In this document: one piece after another, positions 1 to 5,832 of the stretch
How the letters are laid out: each line of letters opens with the position of its first letter
Numbering within the stretch: position 1 is the stretch's first letter
DNA from: Bacillota bacterium
GTDB lineage: Bacteria > Bacillota > Clostridia > Peptostreptococcales > Anaerovoracaceae
Length of the DNA stretch: 5,832 nt
Direction: 5' to 3'
NCBI GenBank assembly: GCA_022706625.1
Contig: JAKJCD010000114.1
Location: 296-6,127, forward strand
Position numbers and translations under genes: made by a program
The notes under the pieces: model-generated
Told to the model about the DNA's origin: nothing
Databases searched by the model: none
What the model saw: the letters and a program-made list of their open reading frames with translations, nothing else

Positions 1-19
1 AAATTCAGCAAATAATTAC

Positions 20-27
20 TAACTTTG
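20..27 (+). promoter_or_regulatory. Bacteroidota -7 promoter element of mdh
   Basis: The octamer TAACTTTG matches the Bacteroidota sigma-ABfr -7 consensus TAnnTTTG exactly. It lies 45 bp before the mdh ATG, which predicts a short leader of roughly 35-40 nt. The matching -33 TTTG element would fall at or just before the first base of the window, so it cannot be checked. The assignment rests on the consensus match and on position. Confidence 0.55.
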
Positions 28-72
28 AAGACTCAAATTAGTATTCTATAACTCAAATCTTACATTTTTAGA

Positions 73-1059
73 ATGAAATATCTAACAGAAGAAAAACTTG
101 TCATAGTCGGAGCGGCCGGCATGATTGGCTCCAATATGGCTCAAAGCGCTATGGTGCTTGGTCTGACTCCTAATCTCTGCTTGTATGATATATATGAGCC
201 GGGGCTCAAGGGCGTTCTTGCAGAACTGGATCACTGCGCTTTCCCAAAGGCGAACATTACCGCCACCACCGACCCTGCCGAAGCTTTCAAGGATGCTAAG
301 TACATCATATCTTCCGGAGGGGCTCCCCGTAAAGAAGGCATGACTCGTGAGGACCTCCTCAAAGGCAATTGTGAAATAGCGGAAGAATTCGGTCGGCATG
401 TACGCAAGTATTGCCCCGATGTAAAGCATGTCGTTGTAATCTTCAATCCCGCCGATATCACCGGTCTTGTGGTGCTTCTCCATTCCGGCCTCAAGCCCGA
501 ACAAGTGACCACCCTTGCCGCCCTTGACTCAACGCGTCTGCAAACCGCTGTTGCAGCTGCTTGCGGTGTTCCCCAACACAAAGTTACCAACGCCTATACT
601 TATGGCGGTCATGGCGAGGCCATGGCGGCATTTGCCAGCCGGATTACGGTTGACGGCAAGCCTGTCGCAGATTATAAACTCAGTGACAAGCAATGGGAAG
701 AAATATATCAAAACACCGTTCAGGGAGGCTCTAATATTATTCGTCTCCGCGGCCGCAGTTCTTTCCAGAGTCCGGCTTATCATTCAGTCCGCATGATTGA
801 GGCAGCCATGGGCGGTGAAGTTTTCTCTCTGCCTTGCGGCTCATATGTAAAAAGCGGAGAGTATGCAAAGGTGGTGATGGCTATGCCCGGCAAATTGGAT
901 AAAACCGGCATTCATATCACCCAACCGGTAGGCACTCCCGAAGAGATGGCGGCTCTCAAAGCCTCCTATGAGCATCTTTGCAAGATGCGCGACGAGATTA
1001 TTTCTCTCGGTATCATCCCCGCCATGGAAGATTGGAGCAAGCTTAATCCGAATCTGTAA
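73..1059 (+). CDS. mdh: Malate dehydrogenase (NAD-dependent)
   Basis: This cytoplasmic enzyme interconverts malate and oxaloacetate with NAD(H). In Bacteroidales it serves the fumarate/succinate branch of anaerobic metabolism. The 328-residue product is full length for the Bacteroides-type enzyme (about 330 residues). An N-terminal Rossmann fold carries the nucleotide loop GAAGMIG at residues 13-19 and an acidic residue, D39, after the second strand. The mobile substrate loop APRKEGMTR (84-92) supplies R86 and R92, the arginine pair that favours oxaloacetate over pyruvate. IFNPADITG (123-131) is the conserved cofactor/substrate asparagine segment (N125). LDSTR (151-155) and GGHGEAM (178-184) give the catalytic D152/H180 relay and substrate-binding R155. 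The ending KLNPNL is as I recall it for Bacteroides homologues. The ATG at 73 starts the fold without excess leader. The gene appears monocistronic, with an upstream -7 element at 20-27, and nothing in it looks damaged. Confidence 0.95.
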   Translation: MKYLTEEKLVIVGAAGMIGSNMAQSAMVLGLTPNLCLYDIYEPGLKGVLAELDHCAFPKANITATTDPAEAFKDAKYIISSGGAPRKEGMTREDLLKGNCEIAEEFGRHVRKYCPDVKHVVVIFNPADITGLVVLLHSGLKPEQVTTLAALDSTRLQTAVAAACGVPQHKVTNAYTYGGHGEAMAAFASRITVDGKPVADYKLSDKQWEEIYQNTVQGGSNIIRLRGRSSFQSPAYHSVRMIEAAMGGEVFSLPCGSYVKSGEYAKVVMAMPGKLDKTGIHITQPVGTPEEMAALKASYEHLCKMRDEIISLGIIPAMEDWSKLNPNL

Positions 1060-1202
1060 AAATCTGTTAAAGGGACTTTTCCTGATTTTGGTTAGCTTTT
1101 CCTGATCTTCAGACCATCGGGAGGCATTCCCGAAAAGCGCTCCCGCAGCATTTTTCCTTGAGCGAGCTGCAGTGCTCGATAGCATTTTGCATCCATAATA
1201 AT

Positions 1203-1298
1203 TTACCTTTTCGGCTGTTTTTTTTGGCTGCCTTTCCAGTTACTTTTTCGGCTGTTTTTTTTGGCTGCCTTTCCAGTTACTTTTTCGGCTGTTTTTTC
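1203..1298. repeat. 37-bp tandem repeat, about 2.6 copies
   Basis: Two full units (1203-1239 and 1240-1276) differ at a single base. A third, partial unit begins at 1277 and diverges after about 21 bases. Each unit holds the core TTTTCGGCTG followed by an eight-T run (six T in the third unit) and GGCTGCCTTTCCAG. The near identity points to recent slippage duplication or a maintained intergenic element. It is non-coding, and its function is not recognisable from the sequence. Confidence 0.85.
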
Positions 1299-1310
1299 GG
1301 GACGAGACAG

Positions 1311-1425
1311 CGAGCGTAAAATGTAACTCGCTGACTATCAGCGAAATCATGAAAGAACACCCGAAAATTTGGCTGACCTTCTTTTATGTTCTGCCTCATT
1401 ATCAGCACTTTCCATTTTACGCTCG
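1311..1425. repeat. 115-bp segment bounded by perfect 13-bp inverted repeats
   Basis: CGAGCGTAAAATG at 1311-1323 is exactly mirrored by CATTTTACGCTCG at 1413-1425. Inside lie a perfect 7-bp hairpin TCGCTGA/TCAGCGA with a 3-base loop (1328-1344) and a 6-bp inverted repeat AGAACA/TGTTCT (1354-1359 and 1387-1392). Together they could fold as a three-way junction in RNA or single-stranded DNA. No transposase and no clear target-site duplication flank it. It could be a miniature mobile element remnant, a structured RNA, or a chance combination; the 13-bp perfect match makes pure chance less likely. Confidence 0.6.
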
Positions 1426-1438
1426 GTTATCTGAAGGG

Positions 1439-1503
1439 TGCCTGAGCGAATAAAGCCGGCGGAGTTTTTCGGAAATGCCTGAGCGAATAAAGCCGGCGCA
1501 GTT
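1439..1503. repeat. Two 28-bp direct repeats spaced 37 bp
   Basis: A 28-base segment at 1439-1466 recurs at 1476-1503 with one mismatch (G or C just before the final AGTT). Both copies contain CCTGAGCGAATAAAGCCGGC. The start-to-start distance is 37 bp, the same period as the tandem array at 1203-1298, although the sequences are not alike. The repeats are non-coding and close to the tRNA terminator. Confidence 0.8.
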
Positions 1504-1552
1504 CCGGTAATGTGGACATAATCAGCTCTCGTGAAACAAGGCTGCGGATACT

Positions 1553-1583
1553 AAAAAGACCGACTGATTTTTCAGCCGGTCTT
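1553..1583 (-). terminator. Rho-independent terminator after tRNA-Pro
   Basis: Read on the minus strand, this is a 12-bp stem (AAGACCGGCTGA with TCAGTCGGTCTT, one G-U pair) closed by a four-base AAAA loop and followed by TTTTT. It begins about 10 nt beyond the tRNA 3' end, so it should end the tRNA transcript. The plus strand also has a T-rich tail after the stem, so it may stop transcripts arriving from the mdh side too. Confidence 0.85.
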
Positions 1584-1593
1584 ATTTTTGTTG

Positions 1594-1666
<73 letters not shown>

Positions 1667-1718
1667 AAAAACCTTCGAGCAATGGAGTAGAAACCTCCCC
1701 TCCGCCCCAAAGGGACTG

Positions 1719-1726
1719 CAAAGATA
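1719..1726 (-). promoter_or_regulatory. -7 promoter element of tRNA-Pro
   Basis: On the minus strand this reads TATCTTTG, a perfect match to the Bacteroidota TAnnTTTG element. The predicted start lies roughly 45 nt before the mature tRNA, so a leader would be removed by RNase P. Upstream at the -33 distance there is only a T-rich stretch without an exact TTTG. Its place between the ATPase stop codon and the tRNA suggests the tRNA is transcribed independently of the ATPase gene. Confidence 0.6.
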
Positions 1727-1759
1727 CTAAAAAAAAGAATATCCGGTAAAAATAATGTA

Positions 1760-3100
1760 TCAGCGCTTCTCTTGCAGAAACCTCTTCAGCAGGAATGTCA
1801 AAAAATAAGGGAAAGTATAATATTTGCCACTCCATCCAATATTTTGGTATCCGAGTTTAATGCCATAGCGTATGTCAGGGTAGCATTTCCAATCGATGAG
1901 TTTGTTAAGAGACGGGGATGCTCCATCTCCCGCCTTTACCTCGACAGGAATCAGCGAATCCTTGTCCCTGACAAAGAAGTCCATTTCCAACGATGGATTG
2001 TTGCGCTTGTAGAAATACAGATTCTCATATCCTGATTTAACCAGCATCTCCCCAACCACATTTTCGTAAATTGCACCCTTATAAGTACCAAAATTCTTAT
2101 TGACACGAAGGTCTTCCTGAGCTTCGTCATCAAGAGAAGCTATAAGAAGTCCTGTGTCATGATAATAAACCTTGTACAAACTTGCATCATAATTGCCTTT
2201 TAACGGAAGTTCTACGTTGCCCAAACAGTAGCACACATTTATCACACCTGCTTGCTTAAGCCAGTCCACGGCGCCGATATATTCCCTGTTTCTGGCTCCT
2301 TTGGCAATTCTCGTTATTTGAAATTTTTTGTAATCTTTTGCAAGAAAAGTGGATATATGATTATATACGGATAGAACTCTAGCCTTGTCCAGCCCTATGG
2401 CATATTTGCTTATATCTTCCTGATAATCCTTTAGAAGTTGCTTTTGCAGTTTGAGCGTGCCTCCGAAATGACCGTTGTCTATATACATCTTTACCACCTC
2501 CGGCATACCGCCAAGTGTCATATATTCCCTGAAAACATTCATCATGGTTTCCAATTCGAGATTGGAAAAAGGAGCCACATCAATCATGTGAGCAAACAAC
2601 TCATCTATTTGTTCGGGCGAATAACCCTTTGCCCATAGAAACTCCTCGAAATCCATAGAATGCATTTCGTAGTCTTCCTTAAATCCTACTGCATTGGACT
2701 CGATTTCCTCGTAGTATATTCCCATCAGAGACCCGGAGCAGATAACATCGTATCGGCCATCCTGACAAAAAGATTTGAGGGAGGTTGCACATTCGGGGCA
2801 TTTTTGAAGCTCGTCGAAGAAAAGAAGAGTTTTGCCGGGAATGATTCGCCATGAAGGTTCCAACAAGGAGATGTTCTTGATGATTGTATCCACATCGTAT
2901 CCATCCTGAAATATATCTCTGAACTTTTTTTGCAGAATGAAGTTAATTTCAAGAACAGACTCGTAATTTTTCTTTGCAAATGCTTTTATTGATTCTGTTT
3001 TTCCAACCTGACGAGCTCCTTTTACTATAAGGGGCTTGCGCTCAGGTGAACGTTTCCAATTATCGAGAAACGTATCTATCTTTCTTTCAAGCAGTTCCAT
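1760..3100 (-). CDS. AAA-type ATP-binding protein, AAA_14/DUF4143 class
   Basis: This is a 446-residue P-loop ATPase of a family that is abundant and multi-copy in Bacteroidales; its cellular role is not established. The N-terminal AAA domain has Walker A GARQVGKT at residues 28-35, Walker B TLLFFDELQ at 91-99 (D96, E97), and a sensor-like strand VICSGSLMG at 119-127. The middle part (about 180-330) is helical. The C-terminal DUF4143 part resembles a PD-(D/E)XK fold, with E346 in the helix GAIYENVVGEML, D374 in LEMDFFV, and E387/K389 in PVEVKAG, so the candidate metal-binding residues all look intact. The length is typical and there is no frameshift. The gene stands alone, divergent from the lipoprotein operon. 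Its promoter (3126-3157) is embedded in a phased repeat array, suggesting tight control. A role in DNA interaction or defence is speculation. Confidence 0.9.
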   Translation of the reverse strand: MELLERKIDTFLDNWKRSPERKPLIVKGARQVGKTESIKAFAKKNYESVLEINFILQKKFRDIFQDGYDVDTIIKNISLLEPSWRIIPGKTLLFFDELQKCPECATSLKSFCQDGRYDVICSGSLMGIYYEEIESNAVGFKEDYEMHSMDFEEFLWAKGYSPEQIDELFAHMIDVAPFSNLELETMMNVFREYMTLGGMPEVVKMYIDNGHFGGTLKLQKQLLKDYQEDISKYAIGLDKARVLSVYNHISTFLAKDYKKFQITRIAKGARNREYIGAVDWLKQAGVINVCYCLGNVELPLKGNYDASLYKVYYHDTGLLIASLDDEAQEDLRVNKNFGTYKGAIYENVVGEMLVKSGYENLYFYKRNNPSLEMDFFVRDKDSLIPVEVKAGDGASPSLNKLIDWKCYPDIRYGIKLGYQNIGWSGKYYTFPYFLTFLLKRFLQEKR

Positions 3101-3108
3101 ATGTTGTC

Positions 3109-3216
3109 ATCACATTTTTCAGGTGCAAAAATAGCATAAAATCACATTTTTTGCAAGAAAATAAGCCCAAAAATCACATTTTTTACACTAAAAACAGCCT
3201 AAAAATCACATTTTTT
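3109..3216. repeat. Four direct repeats phased at exactly 32 bp
   Basis: ATCACATTTTTT occurs at 3141-3152, 3173-3184 and 3205-3216, and ATCACATTTTTC at 3109-3120. The start-to-start spacing is 32 bp each time, about three helical turns, so all copies face the same side of the DNA. The 20-bp stretches between them are only loosely alike (A-rich, with AGC or AGCC near the middle). On the strand of the ATPase gene the motif reads AAAAAATGTGAT. The copies sit immediately upstream of the ATPase start codon and overlap its predicted promoter, so an operator array is the simplest reading. A degenerate 32-bp tandem duplication is the structural alternative. Confidence 0.85.
3126..3157 (-). promoter_or_regulatory. 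Predicted promoter of the DUF4143 ATPase gene
   Basis: On the minus strand, TATTTTTG (3126-3133) fits the -7 consensus TAnnTTTG. CTTG (3154-3157) matches three of four bases of the -33 TTTG, with a 20-bp gap that falls in the usual range. The transcript would start near 3119 and carry a leader of only about 20 nt before the ATG at 3100. One 32-bp-phased repeat copy (3141-3152) lies between the two elements and another (3109-3120) covers the predicted start. Confidence 0.5.
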
Positions 3217-3257
3217 GAGTATTATTATATATTTTGCGACCGTGTTGAAATAGCAGT

Positions 3258-3276
3258 CTCCTAAAACAGGAGTTTT
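3258..3276 (+). other. Small hairpin with T-run in the lipoprotein leader
   Basis: CTCCT (3258-3262) pairs with AGGAG (3268-3272) around a five-base loop, and TTTT follows. The stem is only 5 bp, so as a terminator or attenuator it would be weak. It lies about 75 bp before the start codon of the lyase-like gene, after an imperfect -7-like TATATTTTG (3228-3236, one base too long between TA and TTTG). Confidence 0.25.
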
Positions 3277-3350
3277 AATATGACGCTTTGCTTTCTTTTT
3301 TATAAGAGAAGATTGGGGGATATGTATCTTCTGTGTGTTCTTTAATTGAT

Positions 3351-5405
3351 ATGAAGACACTGAAAATAATACCATTTGCTTTTTTTCTGTCATCCTTTTT
3401 ATTGTGCGGAAAAGTCGAAGAATCAGTTCCTGACGATAATAGACAATTGAATATTCAGGAAAAGATAGCTTCAACTAAAACCATTGTTGCCGACCCTGAA
3501 CGGGCGGCGGATCTCTGGGATAAAGTGTGTTACACTCCGGACGGGTATGACATTGTTTATTTTTTCGACTTTATTATAGAGGCTTGCGCTTTAGGGTGGA
3601 ATGACAGTTATGTGAAAACAACGCTTGAGAAAATAATTGCAGTTCAGGTCCAAAGCGGAAATGATCTTGGTAAAATTCCCAGGTATCTTACTGCATCGCT
3701 AGACTACTCTGATCGTAATAATATTGAGTTTGGCCTGGAATTGAGCACTTTAGCTCTGATTGAGTTTTATAATTCATGGAGCGCTGAAACAAAGGCTTTG
3801 TTCGATGATTTTATTGACAAGGCTTTGTATGCTTGCTGGGAACATGACAATGTGGCAGTAACCTATACCAATATCTTCGTAATGAGGGCTTGGAACCTGA
3901 TAGCTCTTGGTGAGAACCTTGACTCCGGGCGTACCTGGGGAGATTCATATTCCCTGACAACTTCTCAAATAGCTCAGGCCGGATATGACTTGCTGGATCG
4001 CCTCTATACGCAGACCACACAATATGGCTTCCACGAGTTCAACAGCCCTACTTATACTGGAGTTCAAGCAGAATGTATAGGCTATTTGGCGAATTATACG
4101 AAGAATGCTGCCAGACGTGAGAAGGCCTTGAAAATGAGGGAGTATCTGTCGGCTATTCTGTGCGCCAATTATTTCAATCAGGCTTCCGTTCTAACCGGGC
4201 CGATGTCCAGATGCTATATTAGAGGCTTCAGCAGTGGCCAAATTGACCAACTTGCGGGAGGAATGCTGATGGGGAAGAGCATGTATGCCTACAATCAATA
4301 TGCTGCTTGGGAAATTTCGGAAAAGTATTTAAAAATCAACAGGCAGTTCCCGAGAATGGCGGCCTGGATATTCGGAGATGCAACTGATGCTTATACTGAC
4401 GGAAAGACATATTTCAGAATGAACGCCTTGAACTATGTTGATCGTTTTTATAGCGTTTCCAGTGCCGGCAGCCATTATACCGGAAATGGCATAGAAAAAA
4501 CTGTCACCATAGCTGTCAGTACAGAAAATCACCCCTGCAACATCAATTTTGCGCATTACATGGAAGGCCGTGGTGATCCGTATGGCTTCTTGCCCGGCAC
4601 GAGTACTCACGTTTGGACCTGCTTCAGGGATGCGTACGCAAGATCCCAGCACAACAATGAAATTGTATGGATGCAGGCAGGCAACTGCACTGACAATCCC
4701 CATGCTACAAATATGTGCTCACACGTCATTGTCCCGATGACCAATGTTGACGAAATTTGGGTGGATGACACAAAACTGATTGATTGGGAAAGTTCTCCAC
4801 AGGGTACAACATTCTTCTTTAGGATAGATCACGTGGTTGTTACAATAAAATATCTATATACATTCGGTACTGACGGAAGCGACAAGTCTCATACCTTGAT
4901 TTATGACAGTGAAGGACTTCGCAACTACTATGTGTTAAGCGACGGGCAGAGGCATTATGCAATGCGAATCACCACAGAATTGTCTCCTTCCGTTCCTTCC
5001 TCGACTCAGATTGCCGGCGTGGCTATGTATTGGCGTGCTGACGACTGCATTTATTCCGAAAGACAATTCAGAGAACTTCGCCAGATGATGCTCAATCTTG
5101 ATGTCCACGCACCCGAGCAGAAGGTTTATATTGCAGGCGACAGCAGCACGGATACATTCTACTGCTATGTCAACACTCCGGAAGGAAGAAAATTGGGAAT
5201 CAACGGACATTTCGTCCTGAAAAACTATTACAACCGCTTCATCTATGATGATAAGATGCCGGAATATCTTTCTTCAAAGAATTGGTACTACAACCAAAGC
5301 GCTGTTTATGGTCAGAGCATTGATTTCTCAAACCCATGCCGCTCTTTTTTATCAGTTGACGGCTGGGATATAGGGAATAGCATATTTAACAAACAACATA
5401 ATTAA
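3351..5405 (+). CDS. Predicted lipoprotein, polysaccharide lyase-like, family unassigned
   Basis: The 684-residue product begins with a positively charged, hydrophobic signal (MKTLK, then FAFFLSSFLLC). Cys19 is a likely lipidation site, although Leu just before it is unusual in a lipobox; the acidic run after it (GKVEE) resembles a Bacteroidota surface-export signal. Residues about 30-330 are rich in amphipathic helices and carry YTNIFVMRAWNLIALGE (172-188) and YGFHEFNSPTYTGV (225-238), patterns I associate with (alpha/alpha) toroids of heparinase II/III- and alginate-lyase-like enzymes. H228, Y235, R287 and R291 are candidate active-site residues by analogy only. From about residue 355 onward it is beta-rich with many aromatic residues, as expected for the sandwich domains of such lyases. 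I chose ATG 3351 over an in-frame GTG at 3333 because it starts the signal peptide cleanly. A non-catalytic glycan-binding role is possible. Confidence 0.6.
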   Translation: MKTLKIIPFAFFLSSFLLCGKVEESVPDDNRQLNIQEKIASTKTIVADPERAADLWDKVCYTPDGYDIVYFFDFIIEACALGWNDSYVKTTLEKIIAVQVQSGNDLGKIPRYLTASLDYSDRNNIEFGLELSTLALIEFYNSWSAETKALFDDFIDKALYACWEHDNVAVTYTNIFVMRAWNLIALGENLDSGRTWGDSYSLTTSQIAQAGYDLLDRLYTQTTQYGFHEFNSPTYTGVQAECIGYLANYTKNAARREKALKMREYLSAILCANYFNQASVLTGPMSRCYIRGFSSGQIDQLAGGMLMGKSMYAYNQYAAWEISEKYLKINRQFPRMAAWIFGDATDAYTDGKTYFRMNALNYVDRFYSVSSAGSHYTGNGIEKTVTIAVSTENHPCNINFAHYMEGRGDPYGFLPGTSTHVWTCFRDAYARSQHNNEIVWMQAGNCTDNPHATNMCSHVIVPMTNVDEIWVDDTKLIDWESSPQGTTFFFRIDHVVVTIKYLYTFGTDGSDKSHTLIYDSEGLRNYYVLSDGQRHYAMRITTELSPSVPSSTQIAGVAMYWRADDCIYSERQFRELRQMMLNLDVHAPEQKVYIAGDSSTDTFYCYVNTPEGRKLGINGHFVLKNYYNRFIYDDKMPEYLSSKNWYYNQSAVYGQSIDFSNPCRSFLSVDGWDIGNSIFNKQHN

Positions 5406-5411
5406 ACTTTT

Positions 5412-5832
5412 ATGAAAAAGATTTTGATTTTCAGCCTGTTTACTGCTGCATTGGCCGTTGCCTGCAGCAAAGACAGCGGAACAACCCCGAGCACTTCCAA
5501 GCAGGATAATTTCCGTTTGTGTGCTGTAGCGGGTCAGATGACAAAGACTGAAATATGCGGATGTCAGGACATCCAATGGATTTCCGGAGATAAACTCAGT
5601 GTCTGGGAAGACGGAAATGCATTAAATTCCAATGTCCAGTTCTCATTGACCCCCGAATCAGCCGGAAAAACCACAGGAGATTTTACCGGCACTCTCACAC
5701 CTGCCGGTCCGGATTTTACACTTTATTCCATTTACCCGTATAAGGACAGCTATGGTAATGATCCCACTGCAGTGACTCTCACGATTCCTGCAGTAATCAA
5801 TCAGTGCAGCGATGTGAATGACCTTGTAGGCG
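5412..5832 (+). CDS. Fimbrillin-like surface lipoprotein, 3' end outside window
   Basis: Only the first 140 codons are present and the frame stays open to the window end. The start MKKILIFSLFTAALAVAC is a textbook lipoprotein signal, with lipobox AVAC, Cys18, and SKDSG after it. A low-complexity Ser/Thr linker follows (19-32). Residues 44-65 contain TKTE and then WISGDKLSVW, and IYPY is at 107-110; this order (TKT, W..GDK.SVW, YPY) is typical of the N-terminal fimbrillin/Mfa-like beta domain of many Bacteroidales surface lipoproteins. The gene starts six bases after the lyase-like stop codon, so the two are probably co-transcribed. There is no Shine-Dalgarno, only a T-rich ACTTTT before the ATG, as is usual for the phylum. 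The missing C-terminal part decides whether it is a fimbrial subunit, a glycan-binding protein or an enzyme. Confidence 0.75.
   Translation, partial: MKKILIFSLFTAALAVACSKDSGTTPSTSKQDNFRLCAVAGQMTKTEICGCQDIQWISGDKLSVWEDGNALNSNVQFSLTPESAGKTTGDFTGTLTPAGPDFTLYSIYPYKDSYGNDPTAVTLTIPAVINQCSDVNDLVG

Larger units (their letters stand above)
1060..1593. other. 534-bp repeat-rich convergent intergenic region
   Basis: No open frame here has family features; the short frames present are interrupted, low-complexity or run into the tRNA. The region separates mdh (+) from the tRNA (-), so two transcription units converge on it. It contains an 11-bp direct repeat CTTTTCCTGAT (1076-1086 and 1096-1106), two small GC hairpins (1117-1133 and 1163-1178), a 37-bp tandem repeat, a large inverted repeat, a second pair of 37-bp-spaced repeats, and the tRNA terminator. 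No convincing intrinsic terminator directly follows mdh: the hairpin TCGGGA/TCCCGA at 1117-1133 has no T-run after it. Confidence 0.7.

Noticed and set aside
82..590. Minus-strand open frames of 119 and 140 codons inside mdh
   Set aside because: They lie antisense to a strongly conserved enzyme gene and their translations show no domain or signal features.
1117..1133. Terminator of mdh
   Set aside because: The 6-bp TCGGGA/TCCCGA hairpin is followed by A residues, not T residues, so it does not qualify as an intrinsic terminator on the plus strand.
1203..1503. CRISPR-like array with 37-bp period
   Set aside because: The 1203-1298 units are joined head to tail without unique spacers, and the 1439-1503 pair has only two copies 9 bp apart; neither has repeat-spacer architecture.
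3109..3216. Short CRISPR array (12-bp repeats, 20-bp spacers)
   Set aside because: The repeat core is far shorter than CRISPR repeats, the intervening stretches resemble each other, there are no cas genes, and the array overlaps a promoter.
3214..3236. Promoter for the lyase-like operon using TTTG (3214-3217) and TATATTTTG (3228-3236)
   Set aside because: The -7-like element has one base too many and the gap to TTTG is only about 10 bp instead of about 20, so it does not fit the Bacteroidota consensus well enough to annotate.
3333..3350. Upstream GTG start for the lyase-like gene
   Set aside because: It would add six residues ahead of a clean Lys-bearing signal peptide; the ATG at 3351 places the basic and hydrophobic parts as expected.

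Overview
The window looks like chromosomal DNA of a Bacteroidales bacterium (phylum Bacteroidota). The evidence is the Bacteroides-type malate dehydrogenase, three matches to the Bacteroidota -7 promoter element TAnnTTTG, the lack of strong Shine-Dalgarno sequences, two N-terminal lipoprotein signals with Bacteroidota character, and a fimbrillin-like surface lipoprotein start. Genus cannot be decided from the sequence alone.

Layout. Positions 1-1059 hold a promoter and a complete malate dehydrogenase gene (mdh, + strand), a central-metabolism gene. Positions 1060-1593 contain no credible gene. They lie between convergent transcription units and are dense in repeats: a 37-bp tandem repeat (1203-1298), a 115-bp segment closed by a perfect 13-bp inverted repeat with smaller stems inside (1311-1425), and a second pair of repeats that is also spaced 37 bp (1439-1503). 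A bidirectional-looking terminator (1553-1583) and a tRNA-Pro(UGG) gene (1594-1666, - strand) with its own promoter follow. Positions 1760-3100 (- strand) encode a complete AAA-type ATPase of the AAA_14/DUF4143 class with an intact-looking PD-(D/E)XK-like C-terminus.

The divergent intergenic region 3101-3350 holds the most striking signal in the window. Four copies of ATCACATTTTTT start at 3109, 3141, 3173 and 3205, exactly 32 bp apart. A Bacteroidota promoter for the ATPase is threaded through them, with one copy between its -33 and -7 elements and one over the predicted transcription start. This looks like an operator array for the ATPase gene.

On the + strand, 3351-5405 encodes a 684-residue predicted lipoprotein with a helical, toroid-like N-terminal half and a beta-rich C-terminal half. 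It resembles polysaccharide lyases of the heparinase/alginate-lyase type, but I cannot assign a family. Six bases later starts a second lipoprotein with a fimbrillin-like N-terminal domain, cut off by the window end. The two probably form one operon for an outer-membrane or surface glycan-related function. No SusC/SusD pair or regulator is visible here, so a polysaccharide utilisation locus is only a possibility. The mdh, tRNA and ATPase units show no functional link with this operon.
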